In this document: positions 26,067-35,203 of the stretch, in pieces
How positions within the stretch are numbered: position 1 is the stretch's first letter
Layout of the letters: every line of letters starts with the position of its first letter
Origin: Verrucomicrobiaceae bacterium
GTDB lineage: Bacteria > Verrucomicrobiota > Verrucomicrobiia > Verrucomicrobiales > Verrucomicrobiaceae
Length of the DNA stretch: 64,000 nucleotides
NCBI GenBank assembly: GCA_024232965.1
Contig: JACKQF010000009.1
Span: 62,001 to 126,000, forward strand
Direction: 5' to 3'
The notes under the pieces: model-generated
The model's database searches: none
What the model saw: only the letters and a program-made list of their open reading frames with translations
Told to the model about the DNA's origin: nothing
Program-made: the position numbers and the translations under genes

Positions 26067-28643
26067 ATGATGGCCGTTGTGATTGAACCGCCCAACGATG
26101 CGATGTCGCTTCTGCATCCGCGCCTCGCCGCGTGGATGGCTGGACGCTTTGGCGCATTGACCGAGGCGCAGGGTTTGACTCTGCCGCATATCATTGCGGG
26201 TCGCTCTGTTTTGCTCAGTTCTCCCACGGGCAGTGGCAAGACCTTGGCAGGTTTTCTTGGTGTGCTGGATCATCTGTTGCGGGCGCATGAGGCGGGGGAG
26301 TTGGGAGTGGAGACTCGCGCTGTCTATGTCTCCCCACTGCGCGCGCTGACTTATGACATTCAGAAGAACCTGACGGAACCGCTACGCGAGATGGGGCTGG
26401 AGGATGTCGTACGCATCGGTCTGCGCAGTGGAGACACCAGCGCGGCGGATCGGGCAAAGCTGCGCAAACGTCCGCCGCACATCTTGCTGACGACTCCGGA
26501 GAGTCTCGCCATTATGTTGCCGCAGGAAGCGCAGGCCCGCGCCCTCAGTGCCTGTCGCTTTGTGATCATCGATGAACTCCACGCCGTGGCTGAAAACAAG
26601 CGCGGCGCGCATCTGTCGCTGACCCTGGAGCGTCTAGAGGTGCTTGCTGAGCGCCCGATCTGTCGCGTGGGCCTCTCGGCTACGGCGGCACCTTTGGCAT
26701 TGCTTGCCGAATTGCTCGTCGGAGTGGGTCGTGATTGCGTGATCGCAGAGGCCAGCATGGCGCGTCGTCGTCGGGTGGAGGTTCTGTCGCCTTTGAGCAA
26801 AGATCCCTATCCGGCATCGGGCTACACGGCCTCGCGGGTTTTGAATGACATCGCCAAGATCGTGAAGCGCAAACGATCCGTGATCGTGTTCTGCAACACT
26901 CGAAGTGGTACGGAAAGTCTGACGATACGTTTAAAGGCCGCCCTGCCGGACTTGGCAGACTCTATCGAGGCCCATCATGCCTCGCTGGATCGGGATGTCC
27001 GGTTGGAGGTGGAGGATCGACTCAAGAACGGCGAACTGCGCGCCGTCGTCTGTTCCACGAGTTTGGAGCTTGGCATCGATATCGGGTCGGTGGACTGCGT
27101 GGTGATGATCTCCACGCCGAAGGGAATCAGCCGTGCCTTGCAACGCATCGGGCGCAGCGGGCACTCGATTCATGAGGAGAGCCATGGCATTCTGGTAGCC
27201 ACCAATATCAATGACCTCATGGAGTGCATCGTGTGTTCGGAGATGACGCGCGATGTGCGCCTAGATGCCGTGCGATTGCTGGAGCGACCTCTGGACGTTC
27301 TCGCACAGCATCTGGTAGGCATCGCGATGGAGGGCCGATCGACTCCCGATGATGCCTTTGCCTTGATGCAAAAATCGCGGTCCTTCGTCGGGCTAGATCG
27401 CGCGGACTTTGATCGCGTCATGCGCTATCTCGAAGGTGGTGGGAGATCATTGGAAAAACAGTATCGCGAGAACTTTGGGAAGGTCATGCTGGTGGAAGGT
27501 CTTTTGAAGACACCATCGAAAAAGGTCGAGCGCGAATATTTGGCAAACATCGGCGTGATCCACACCGAGGGCATGGTGAACATCATCCTTGGGAAACGGC
27601 GATTGGGCCAAGTTGAGGAAGGCTTCATGAAGGGCCTGCGCCTTGGCGATGTCTTTGTGCTGGCAGGAAAGACCGTGCGACTCGTTGAATCAGGGGTCGG
27701 TGAGGCCAAGGTCGAGGCCGCAGCGAGCGCTTTGCCGACCGTGCCCGCATGGAACGCCAACAAGATGCCGCTTGCCAGTGGACTGGCGCAGGAAGTGCGG
27801 CAATTGCGCACGGAGTTGGCGCGTCAGTTGGCCCTGCGTTTGCCCGCGTCGGAGATCGCTGACTGGATGGTCGAACGCTTTGTCATTTCTGCGTCAAATG
27901 CCCGGGCGGTGGTGGATCATTGCCTGAATCAGTTGGAGATTTCCCACATCCCCACGAAGCACACGTTTTTGATTGAGCGCTTTAGGGACACTCGGCCTGG
28001 AGCAGACGAGGATCTTATCTGCTTCTTCTTCCACTCCCTCATCGGACGCGCCGCCAATGATGCGTTGTCCCGTATCGTCGCATGGCGTGTCAAGAATGCG
28101 GTGGGTGGCAATGCGTTGGTGACGATTGACGACTACGGCTTTTTGCTGACGCTGAAGAGCTTCCAAGATCTGGTGCTGGAAGACTGGCAGGAGTTGTTCT
28201 CAACGGAAAATGCGCAGCAAGACATGCGCGAGGCCTTGAAGGGATCTGAGTTGGTGAAGTGGAACTTTCGTGGTGTCGCACAAACCGGATTGATGGTGCC
28301 GCGCAATCGACCTGGACAGGAGCGCAAGGTAAAGCAACTGCGCTGGAGTAGCGAGATTCTCTTCCGCGTGCTGGTGGAGCACGAGCCGGATCATCCGATG
28401 TTGGTTCAGGCAGAAAAAGAGGCCACGCACACCTATCTGGATTTGCCCCGCGCGCTGGAGTTTCTTGCAGAAGCGAGCGCACTGCGTTGGGAGTTTGTGG
28501 ACGTGCCCGTTGTTAGTCCGTTTGCGTTTGGGATGTACGCCAGTCGCATTCGCGAGGGGATGATGCTGGAAGATCCTGAAGAAGCGATTGCGCGACTATG
28601 GCGCGAGTTTCGCGCGCGTCCCGCTACACACACTAAGGCCTAG
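26067..28643 (+). CDS. Lhr-type DEAD/DEAH-box helicase (Lhr core)
   Basis: This 858-residue superfamily 2 helicase has Walker A SSPTGSGKT, Walker B DELHA, motif III SATAA, and motif VI within LQRIGRSGHSIHEESHG. The C-terminal half shows the Lhr winged-helix and domain-4 region (IGVIHTEGMVNIILGKRRLG and FFFHSLIGRAANDAL). It is close to the 850-900 residues of the Lhr core found in mycobacteria and archaea, and lacks the long C-terminal extension of E. coli Lhr. Lhr helicases are 3'-to-5' translocases implicated in DNA repair. ATG 26067 or 26070 fits. Confidence 0.9.
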   Translation: MMAVVIEPPNDAMSLLHPRLAAWMAGRFGALTEAQGLTLPHIIAGRSVLLSSPTGSGKTLAGFLGVLDHLLRAHEAGELGVETRAVYVSPLRALTYDIQKNLTEPLREMGLEDVVRIGLRSGDTSAADRAKLRKRPPHILLTTPESLAIMLPQEAQARALSACRFVIIDELHAVAENKRGAHLSLTLERLEVLAERPICRVGLSATAAPLALLAELLVGVGRDCVIAEASMARRRRVEVLSPLSKDPYPASGYTASRVLNDIAKIVKRKRSVIVFCNTRSGTESLTIRLKAALPDLADSIEAHHASLDRDVRLEVEDRLKNGELRAVVCSTSLELGIDIGSVDCVVMISTPKGISRALQRIGRSGHSIHEESHGILVATNINDLMECIVCSEMTRDVRLDAVRLLERPLDVLAQHLVGIAMEGRSTPDDAFALMQKSRSFVGLDRADFDRVMRYLEGGGRSLEKQYRENFGKVMLVEGLLKTPSKKVEREYLANIGVIHTEGMVNIILGKRRLGQVEEGFMKGLRLGDVFVLAGKTVRLVESGVGEAKVEAAASALPTVPAWNANKMPLASGLAQEVRQLRTELARQLALRLPASEIADWMVERFVISASNARAVVDHCLNQLEISHIPTKHTFLIERFRDTRPGADEDLICFFFHSLIGRAANDALSRIVAWRVKNAVGGNALVTIDDYGFLLTLKSFQDLVLEDWQELFSTENAQQDMREALKGSELVKWNFRGVAQTGLMVPRNRPGQERKVKQLRWSSEILFRVLVEHEPDHPMLVQAEKEATHTYLDLPRALEFLAEASALRWEFVDVPVVSPFAFGMYASRIREGMMLEDPEEAIARLWREFRARPATHTKA

Positions 28644-28779
28644 CTGGAGCAAGCGATGCACAACGGGTAGCAAGGATGGCGCAGCATTGCAGGCCAAGGG
28701 CTGCGGCGTGATTACGTTTTTACCATTGTAACCACCGTGTGTGCCACAGGGCGGGTACGAACAACCAACTGCAACGATC

Positions 28780-29013
28780 ATGAAAACTCTACTGTCTGTT
28801 CTTGTCTTCTCTTTCGGCATTGCTGCTTCGGTCATGGCCGGTATGCCGGTGAATGCGGAGTGCCCCATCTCGGGCAAACCGATCCGATTGATCTTTCGCT
28901 CAAAATACAAGGATCAAGTGATCGCATTTTGTTGTGCGGACTGTAAGGACAAATTCGATAAGAGTCCCTCAAGCTACGCCTCCCACGTGAAGGTCGCTGC
29001 CAAGCAGCCCTGA
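28780..29013 (+). CDS. Small secreted Cys-rich (TRASH/YHS-like) protein
   Basis: This 77-residue protein has a signal peptide (about 1-20, ending SVMA) and a mature part with ECPISGKPI (C28) and FCCADCKDKF (C51, C52, C55). That arrangement, CP..GKP followed by a CxxC with aromatic residues, is typical of YHS/TRASH metal-binding modules, usually for copper or other soft metals. No metal transporter or enzyme lies beside it. ATG 28780 is chosen over an in-frame ATG at 28741 because it starts the signal. Confidence 0.75.
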   Translation: MKTLLSVLVFSFGIAASVMAGMPVNAECPISGKPIRLIFRSKYKDQVIAFCCADCKDKFDKSPSSYASHVKVAAKQP

Positions 29014-29082
29014 TCTGATTTGTTGATATTGTTGCCAAAATTCTCTTGGCGATTTTGAAAGCGGCTGCACCATGGTCGCTGT

Positions 29083-30393
29083 GTGAGAGAACTACTTCTC
29101 CTCCCGCTTTGCAGTGCGCTTTTATTGTGTTCCGGCTGCGATGGCGGGGCAGGGGATGCCCTGCCTATGGATGAGGCAGTGGTCAGAGTGACTCTCGTGC
29201 AAGGATCGCGAGCTAAGACTTTGCGAGAAATCGCTCCCTACGATGAGGCAATCTGTTGGCAGGAATATCAGGTGGATAAGATCCTCCTGGGAGAGTTGCG
29301 TGACCGACCTGCCCGGATTCGAGTGGCACACTGGACAGTGTTGCACGGGAAGGAATTGCCTGCCGTTGGGGCATTGAATCAGCAGGTGGAATTGAGGATT
29401 CGGCCCTTCAGGCACTTCCCAGGTTTGGAGTCCGTAGCCTCCAGTGATGATCTTGAGGTGACAGCAGAGGAGATCCCTCTTTTTGTGGACGTGGCACCGC
29501 TCCAGGCGGGAATGGCCAATGAGTGGTCTCGCTGGGACTATGGCGGCACGTTTTCAAACCAAATGCGCCAATATTGGAAGCTGCGGGGCCAGTTGGAAGG
29601 CGTCGTCCTCGGGAATTCACATGCTGCCAAGGACATCGCGCCGCACCTGTTGAAGTGGGGGCAGAATGAGTCGATACCGGCGGTTTTGAATTTGGGCGCA
29701 GCGGGATCAAATGTGAACCTGCAGTGCCTGTTGGCGGAAAAATACGTGGCGACTCTGCCAAAGATCCGCACGGTGATTTGGGTGATGAGCCTGCGATCCT
29801 TCAACCAGCAAATGGCGTCAGGCCGCAAAGAGCGGGACTTTCTGGCCAGTTCCGCCTATGCGCACGACAGCTTGCATCCCGAGGAGTTTGCCATTTCCGC
29901 TGAAAACTGGCGCTTGGTTCCGGCTCAGGAAGCAAAGCCGCCCTCGGAAGGATTTGTCGATGCCTGGGGCTGGGAGTCGCGCAGCACCTCACACGTTCCG
30001 GCCGAGGCGGCACCTTTTGCAGAGTATTTGGCGGCAAACGTTAATCACCCTGAATTTACCTTTGATGAAAAAAGCTGGATGGTGTTTGAGCGCACCGTTC
30101 GGGCCTTGGCTGCGAAGGGGATCAAGGTCGCGCTGGTGGCGCCTCCATTCCATCCGACTTTTGCCGGGCGCGAGGTGGCTGATCCAGATGGCACGACGAA
30201 TGCAGGTGCGCTGCAGACGGTGCAACGCCTTGAAAAACTCGCCGCAGACTGCGAGGGCGTTTCGTTCCGCGACTTCAATCTCGCTGGGAAGAACGACTTT
30301 GTGTCCGCAGAGTTTTACGACCTCGATCACCTCGCCGCACGCGGTGCGGAGCGGTTTACTCAGATGCTCGCGGACTGGATTGGGCAGCACTAG
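29083..30393 (+). CDS. Lipoprotein with SGNH-hydrolase/AlgJ-like domain
   Basis: This 436-residue protein starts from a GTG and has a short lipoprotein signal (LLLCSGC, Cys19). From about residue 170 it resembles the SGNH hydrolase fold: block I GVVLGNSHAAKDI (candidate nucleophile S179), block III-like NLGAAGSNVNLQ, and a C-terminal FYDLDHLAARG with a D-x-x-H pair (D413, H416). Such domains occur in acyl- or acetyl-esterases and in AlgJ/AlgX-type polysaccharide O-acetyltransferases. No acyltransferase partner is adjacent. The N-terminal 150 residues are unassigned. Its stop codon shares the CTAG palindrome with the stop of the convergent sulfatase. Confidence 0.65.
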   Translation: MRELLLLPLCSALLLCSGCDGGAGDALPMDEAVVRVTLVQGSRAKTLREIAPYDEAICWQEYQVDKILLGELRDRPARIRVAHWTVLHGKELPAVGALNQQVELRIRPFRHFPGLESVASSDDLEVTAEEIPLFVDVAPLQAGMANEWSRWDYGGTFSNQMRQYWKLRGQLEGVVLGNSHAAKDIAPHLLKWGQNESIPAVLNLGAAGSNVNLQCLLAEKYVATLPKIRTVIWVMSLRSFNQQMASGRKERDFLASSAYAHDSLHPEEFAISAENWRLVPAQEAKPPSEGFVDAWGWESRSTSHVPAEAAPFAEYLAANVNHPEFTFDEKSWMVFERTVRALAAKGIKVALVAPPFHPTFAGREVADPDGTTNAGALQTVQRLEKLAADCEGVSFRDFNLAGKNDFVSAEFYDLDHLAARGAERFTQMLADWIGQH

Positions 30394-32300
30394 TCGCCCA
30401 GTACCCCGAGCTCTGCGATGCTGGCTAGGTCGCCACCGCTCTGGTCGGACAGGGCGCGCAGCAGCAGGTAGCGGCCCTTGGTCGCAGGGCACTCGACCGT
30501 TTGGGGTTCTTTGCTCTTCGCCAGGGAGGCTTTGGCAATGGGGGCGCCGAAGGTGTCTGCGGTGTCGCTGAGGCTAAATTCCACCTCCTTCAAAGCACCG
30601 TTCCAGCCCGCGTCCTGCCTGCCGAGATACACAAAGCCGCGGACGGTATGCTGTGCGCCGAGATCGATGACGAGTTCATGCGGCGGCTTGGCGGCTCCTC
30701 CGCTGAACTTGCTGTGCCAGAGAGTGGTGGTGTCGCCATCAATGGCATTGGTGGCCAGTTTCTTGTTCGCGATGTTCTCGCTGCTGACTCGCACCACTTT
30801 CCAGTCGGTATTGGATAGCATGCCCTGCGTCGGCATGGCGGCGGTCTTGCCTTTTGCACCCTTTTTCTTCACGCCGGCGGGGCTGGCCTCATAGCTCGCG
30901 TCGTCCTGCTTGCCATACTTCGCGCGGCGGTCACGCTCGTGGCGATCCGTTCTGGAAAAACTGCCTTCTTGCGCGGGTTGATGCGCTGCGGTCGCAAGGG
31001 CGGTCAGCTTTGCCAAAAGGTCAGGCTGTGCAGCGGCTAGGTCTTTAGATTCCGATGGATCAGTGGCCAGATCATAGAGCTCCCAAGCCGCATTCGCCTT
31101 GGTCCGCACGATGCGCCAAGTGCCCTGGCGTAGCGCGGTCCAGTTGCCGATCTCCCAGTAGAGGTAGTCGTGCTGGGGTTGGGCGCGCCCGGCTGTGGCG
31201 GCTCCAATCAGTTCGGGTAGGAAGGAGATACCGTCGATGTCTGCGGGTGGCGTGGCTCCGGCGACTTCTGCCACGGTTGGGAGCATGTCTGGAAAGTAGC
31301 CGAGGAAGTCAGAGACGCTTCCGGCAGGGATCTTGCCCGGCCAACGGGCGATGAAGGGGATGCGCAGCCCGCCCTCGTACAGCGTGCCCTTGGTGCCACG
31401 ATACTCGACGCCGGTCTTGGGATCTTTGTTGGCCAAATGCACCCCGCGTGGGTATTCCGCAGACTTGAAGTAGTCGTTGCCGCCGTTATCCCCACTGAAG
31501 AAAAACAGGGTATTGCCATCGATGCCCAGTTCCTTGAGCAGCGCGATGATCTCGCCCACTTCGCGATCAATCATCGTCACCATCGCAGCATAGCGCCGGG
31601 CGTCTTCGCTCCACGGTTTGTCTTTGTAGAGTGCCCAGGCGGGATCACTGTCGGGGATGTTGAAGTTCCCATGCGGCGGTGTGTAGGGCAGGTAGGCAAA
31701 GAAGGGCTGCTTGGCATTGTCGCGGATGAATTTCATCGCCGCGTTGTGGATTTCGTAGTGCGAGTAGGTCTGCCCGGAGGTGCCACCCTTGTTGCCAGGT
31801 AGAGGCACCTCCTCGCTATTGCGGATCAGGTAGGGCGGGTAGTAGGTGTGCGCGTGGACTTGGTCGTAGTAGCCAAAGAACTCATCAAAACCGTGCTTCT
31901 CCGGCACCCCAGTGGAGTCGCGCCCGCCGTTGCCCCACTTGCCAAATCCGCCGGTGGCATAGCCCTGCGGTTTTAGGATCGACGCGATGGTTTCTTCGTC
32001 AGCGCGCATCGGTGTCCCGCCGCCGTTGGCGCGCACACTGGTGTGCCCGCTGTGTTTGCCTGTCAGAAAGCAGCACCGCGTCGGCGCACACACGGATGAC
32101 CCCGCCAGCAGGTTGTTGAACCGGATGCCCTCGGCCGCCATCCGGTCGATGTTGGGCGTCTGGATATTCGGGTTCCCCATGAACGAGGGCTCGTAGTAGC
32201 CCAGTTCATCCGCCATCAGGTAAATGACGTTTGGCTTGGCGGCATGGATCGATGGGGCGATGGTTAAAACCAGGGCAGCAAGGGTGGCGAGACGTGACAT
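30390..32300 (-). CDS. Secreted Cys-type sulfatase with C-terminal discoidin-like domain
   Basis: This 636-residue protein has a signal peptide (cleavage near SIHA/AKP) and a formylglycine-dependent sulfatase core: metal-site start VIYLMADELG (D31, E32 where many have DD), the formylglycine motif CAPTR (C71-R75), TGKHSGHTSVR and FFFSGDNGGND. The C-terminal 130 residues resemble an F5/8-type (discoidin) carbohydrate-binding domain (NKKLATNAIDGDTTTLWHS, HELVIDLG, VRGFVYLGRQD). It should desulfate polysaccharides or other sulfate esters outside the cytoplasm after activation by a formylglycine-generating enzyme, which is not in the window. Confidence 0.94.
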   Translation of the reverse strand: MSRLATLAALVLTIAPSIHAAKPNVIYLMADELGYYEPSFMGNPNIQTPNIDRMAAEGIRFNNLLAGSSVCAPTRCCFLTGKHSGHTSVRANGGGTPMRADEETIASILKPQGYATGGFGKWGNGGRDSTGVPEKHGFDEFFGYYDQVHAHTYYPPYLIRNSEEVPLPGNKGGTSGQTYSHYEIHNAAMKFIRDNAKQPFFAYLPYTPPHGNFNIPDSDPAWALYKDKPWSEDARRYAAMVTMIDREVGEIIALLKELGIDGNTLFFFSGDNGGNDYFKSAEYPRGVHLANKDPKTGVEYRGTKGTLYEGGLRIPFIARWPGKIPAGSVSDFLGYFPDMLPTVAEVAGATPPADIDGISFLPELIGAATAGRAQPQHDYLYWEIGNWTALRQGTWRIVRTKANAAWELYDLATDPSESKDLAAAQPDLLAKLTALATAAHQPAQEGSFSRTDRHERDRRAKYGKQDDASYEASPAGVKKKGAKGKTAAMPTQGMLSNTDWKVVRVSSENIANKKLATNAIDGDTTTLWHSKFSGGAAKPPHELVIDLGAQHTVRGFVYLGRQDAGWNGALKEVEFSLSDTADTFGAPIAKASLAKSKEPQTVECPATKGRYLLLRALSDQSGGDLASIAELGVLGD

Positions 32301-32422
32301 GACCGCCTCAGAACGCGCCTCGAATGGTCGGAATTGCGCCAAACAGCCCCCATGGGCGGTCATTGAAGGAAAAGCAGCGGTTGACGGGTGGGTCTACCTT
32401 GCTTGATGTTGGCGGCCCTCTC

Positions 32423-33160
32423 ATGGAACTGGCCAGCATCATCGAATCCCTACTCTTCGCCACACAGGAACCCCTGGGTGTGCCGCAGATGTGCGCTGCG
32501 GTGAAGGAAACTGCCAAAGACATCGTGGAGGCCGGGGAAGACACCCCTGCTGACGGCGATGCCCTCGCCGCGCCCTCGGCCCCCGACTGGGTCGCCCCAC
32601 TCTTGAGCGTCACGGAGGATCAGGTCCGCGTCGCCCTCGATAGCCTCATCGCCCACTACGAGGCGGACAACCGCGCCTTCACCGTTGTGGAGCGCGCCCA
32701 TGGCTGGCGGCTCTGCGCCCGGTATGAGTACTCCGATTGGTGCCGCTCCCTGTATCCTGGCAAAAAGCCGCAGCGCCTCACCCAGCCCGCGCTGGAGACC
32801 TTGGCGATCATCGCCTACCGCCAACCGATCACCAAAGCCGGGGTCGAGGCCGTCCGCGGTGTGTCTGTGGATGCCATGGTGCAGCAGCTGCTGGACCGCG
32901 GGCTGGTGAAGATCGAAGGCCGCGCAGATCTCCCAGGGCGCCCGCTCCTTTACGGCACGACCGAGGCCTTCCTGGATCACTTCAGCGTCAAGACCCTGGA
33001 CGAACTGCCGAATTCTGCGGAGCTCCGCCGCGTCAAGCTGCCCACCGCCCCTGAAGAGCAACCCGGCGCTGCCGCACCTGCGGAGCAACTCTCGCTCCAG
33101 CCCGCACCGTCTGCAGCCACTGGGGGCGAACCGTCTGCCCCTGAATCCGAGGAATCCTGA
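32423..33160 (+). CDS. scpB: Segregation and condensation protein B
   Basis: ScpB is the kleisin-binding winged-helix subunit of the bacterial Smc-ScpAB condensin, which compacts and segregates the chromosome. The 245-residue product starts MELASIIESLLFATQEPLG and contains the family stretch QPALETLAIIAYRQPITKAG followed by GVSVDAMVQQLLDRGLVK. It has an unusual Ala/Asp-rich insert around residues 40-60 and a Pro/Ala/Glu-rich tail. ATG 32423 is chosen over a GTG at 32324 because the family start aligns with MELASI. pheA follows 18 bases downstream; no scpA gene is nearby. Confidence 0.93.
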   Translation: MELASIIESLLFATQEPLGVPQMCAAVKETAKDIVEAGEDTPADGDALAAPSAPDWVAPLLSVTEDQVRVALDSLIAHYEADNRAFTVVERAHGWRLCARYEYSDWCRSLYPGKKPQRLTQPALETLAIIAYRQPITKAGVEAVRGVSVDAMVQQLLDRGLVKIEGRADLPGRPLLYGTTEAFLDHFSVKTLDELPNSAELRRVKLPTAPEEQPGAAAPAEQLSLQPAPSAATGGEPSAPESEES

Positions 33161-33178
33161 TCAGACCCTCCCAAGAAC

Positions 33179-34267
33179 ATGTCTCTGGAAGATTCACGCC
33201 ATAAGATCGATGCGATCGACCAGCAGCTCATCCGCCTGCTCAACGAGCGCGCCGAGCTGGTGCATGTGATTGGCGAGATCAAGCGCAAGGACGGCCTCGA
33301 TGTGTATGTGCCTGGCCGGGAAGAGGCGCTGCTGAAGAAGCTCGTCGCCCTGAACGATGCGCAGAGTGGGAAGCTGACTGAGCGCGCCATCCGCGCCATT
33401 TTCCGCGAGATCATGAGCGCCGCGCTGGCGCTGGAAAACAGCATGAAGATCGCCTACCTCGGCCCGGCCGGATCGTGGACGCATCAGGTGGCGATCAGCA
33501 AGTTCGGTAACAGCGTCGAATACGTAGCAGAGGCCAGCACCGAGGGCGTCTTTGGTCGCGTCGGCTCCACCGGAGTCGATTACGGCGTGCTGCCGATCGA
33601 GCACTCCGCAGAAGGCGCGGTGCATCACACGCTGGACCACTTGGTGGAATCCGATCTGAAGATCTACGCCGAGATTTTGTGGAAGACCGAAACCGTGGTC
33701 ATGACCCGCGATGCCGCCCCAGACATCGCCGCTATCCACGGCCACCCGCAACTTCTCGCCCACTGCCGCGCCTGGCTGGTGCAGCGCTTTCCCGGCGCGC
33801 AATTGGTGGAGGCCCCCTCCTCCTCCATGGCTGCAAGTCGGGCGCAAGACGATCCCCGCCACGCAGCGCTGGGCACCCCCCTCAGTGCAGAGCTTCATGG
33901 GCTCAAGATTTTGGCCCACTCGCCCAAGGAATACTCCTCCCAGGCCCGCTTCATCATCCTCGGCCGCCGCACTGGCGCGCCATCTGGCACGGACAACACC
34001 ATGCTCATGGTCCACGCCAGCGATAAGATCGGCGCGCTGCTCCAGGTCCTGCAGGTCTTCGCCAGCCACGGCGTGAATGTCCGCCAGATCGAAAATCGCC
34101 CCGTCCCCGGAGATCCCACCGGAGCCCAGGTGCGGTTCTTTTTAGAAGTCGGCGGCCATCACGAAGACGCAGAACTGCGCGCCGCCACCGCCGAACTCGC
34201 CGACCACGGCTCCACCGTCAAAGTCCTCGGCAGCTACCCCGCCCCCACCTGGGTCGAAGAACGCTGA
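33179..34267 (+). CDS. pheA: Chorismate mutase/prephenate dehydratase (P-protein)
   Basis: This bifunctional 362-residue enzyme converts chorismate to prephenate and then to phenylpyruvate for phenylalanine synthesis. Domains in order: AroQ-type chorismate mutase (1-90, DSRHKIDAIDQQLIRLLNERAEL), prephenate dehydratase (about 93-265, IAYLGPAGSWTHQVA and LPIEHSAEGAVHHTLDHL), and a C-terminal ACT domain (KIGALLQVLQVFASHGVNVRQIENRP) for feedback by phenylalanine. One catalytic signature is altered: the usual T-R-F of the dehydratase reads A-R-F (QARFIILG, A256). The ESRP regulatory motif reads ENRP. Confidence 0.95.
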   Translation: MSLEDSRHKIDAIDQQLIRLLNERAELVHVIGEIKRKDGLDVYVPGREEALLKKLVALNDAQSGKLTERAIRAIFREIMSAALALENSMKIAYLGPAGSWTHQVAISKFGNSVEYVAEASTEGVFGRVGSTGVDYGVLPIEHSAEGAVHHTLDHLVESDLKIYAEILWKTETVVMTRDAAPDIAAIHGHPQLLAHCRAWLVQRFPGAQLVEAPSSSMAASRAQDDPRHAALGTPLSAELHGLKILAHSPKEYSSQARFIILGRRTGAPSGTDNTMLMVHASDKIGALLQVLQVFASHGVNVRQIENRPVPGDPTGAQVRFFLEVGGHHEDAELRAATAELADHGSTVKVLGSYPAPTWVEER

Positions 34268-34294
34268 CCACCGCCCGCCCACCGCGATGGAGCA

Positions 34295-34558
34295 GTGCGC
34301 GTCCCGCCGCTGTCTGGCGGTTCCTGTTTTGGAGAAACCCTCGATTTGGTTTGCGCGCGTGGACACGAGCAGCGGATCTTTTTCAACTGGAGGCCATTTC
34401 TCAATGATCCAGACGATGATATGCTGGTGGAGTTGGCCATTGCTGCTCGGGCAGGATACATCGTCACCAGCAATTTGATTCACCTCAAGCCAGCCGAGAA
34501 GTTGGGAATCACCGTGCTTGAGCCGGGGGCGTTTTGCAGTATTCTTCCACCACCATGA
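34295..34558 (+). pseudogene. Remnant of a PIN-family toxin gene (C-terminal half)
   Basis: The last 55 residues (NWRPFLNDPDDDMLVELAIAARAG, shown here in part, then TSNLIHLKPAEKLGI) match the C-terminal half of COG1569-type PIN RNases, including the acidic DPDDD cluster. The normal N-terminal segment with the first catalytic Asp (usually DTNV) is missing, and the first 30 residues are unlike the family. The stop overlaps the antitoxin start (ATGA at 34555-34558), the usual toxin-first layout, so this looks like a toxin gene that lost its 5' part rather than a full gene. Confidence 0.6.
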
Positions 34559-34800
34559 GTTCCGTTACCATCCAGATTCCGGAGTACCTTCGCCGTCAGG
34601 TAGAGCGCCTCACTGCTGAGGATGGGTTCACTGTCGATCAGTTTTTCGCCACAGCAGTGTCCGAGAAGATCGCTGTCATGGAAGCCGAGAGCTACATCCG
34701 CCAACGTGCGGATCGCGCAGACGACTCCGCATTTTTGGATGCTGTTGCCCATATCCCCGCAACCCCGGTCACGGAGTCGTGGGACAGAATTGGAGAGTAA
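34555..34800 (+). CDS. Antitoxin-like protein (partner of the PIN remnant)
   Basis: This 81-residue protein begins MSSVTIQIPEYLRRQVERL and continues EDGFTVDQFFATAVSEKIAV, a ribbon-helix-helix or HicB-like pattern common in antitoxins that repress their own promoter and bind a toxin through a C-terminal tail (about 50-81, acidic). It overlaps the end of the decayed PIN gene by 4 bases. If the toxin is dead, it may persist as an orphan able to neutralise related toxins elsewhere; that is inference. Confidence 0.65.
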   Translation: MSSVTIQIPEYLRRQVERLTAEDGFTVDQFFATAVSEKIAVMEAESYIRQRADRADDSAFLDAVAHIPATPVTESWDRIGE

Positions 34801-34905
34801 TCCGCCTGATGAAACGATTGGCCACGGGATCGGCCATCAATGGAGGGGGGCTGACAGCCAACGGAGTTCCCTTTCCCTACCGCTCTATTCCATTATTCTC
34901 CCGCG

Positions 34906-35172
34906 ATGATTCAGATTGCCTCAATCGTGGGAGTTTTGGGTTGTTTTGCGCTTGCAGTCGCTTCTGCCATCCGTGGATGTCAGGCTGGGCACGCGCCTTT
35001 GGCCATTCTTGAGTTCGCGATCCTGTCGATTCTGATTGTGGAATTTTGGGCGGTTGCGCCATCTGAGTTAGAAGGACATTTGTCGCACACTGCGGCGGTG
35101 TCTGTTTTGTGGGTGGTCGGTTTGGTGCCGTATCTGGTGATCCTCCATCGACTCAGCCGCCGACCCTCGTAA
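34906..35172 (+). CDS. Small three-helix membrane protein
   Basis: This 88-residue protein is unrecognised. It has three hydrophobic segments (about 4-22, 30-48 and 64-80) and a short basic tail, so it should sit in the inner membrane. It lies directly before the first 115-bp repeat of the cassette region and points the same way as the cassettes, but no attC-like palindrome could be drawn for it. Confidence 0.55.
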   Translation: MIQIASIVGVLGCFALAVASAIRGCQAGHAPLAILEFAILSILIVEFWAVAPSELEGHLSHTAAVSVLWVVGLVPYLVILHRLSRRPS

Positions 35173-35203
35173 TTTCTCCACAGCGCAATGGCAATGGGCC
35201 AAT

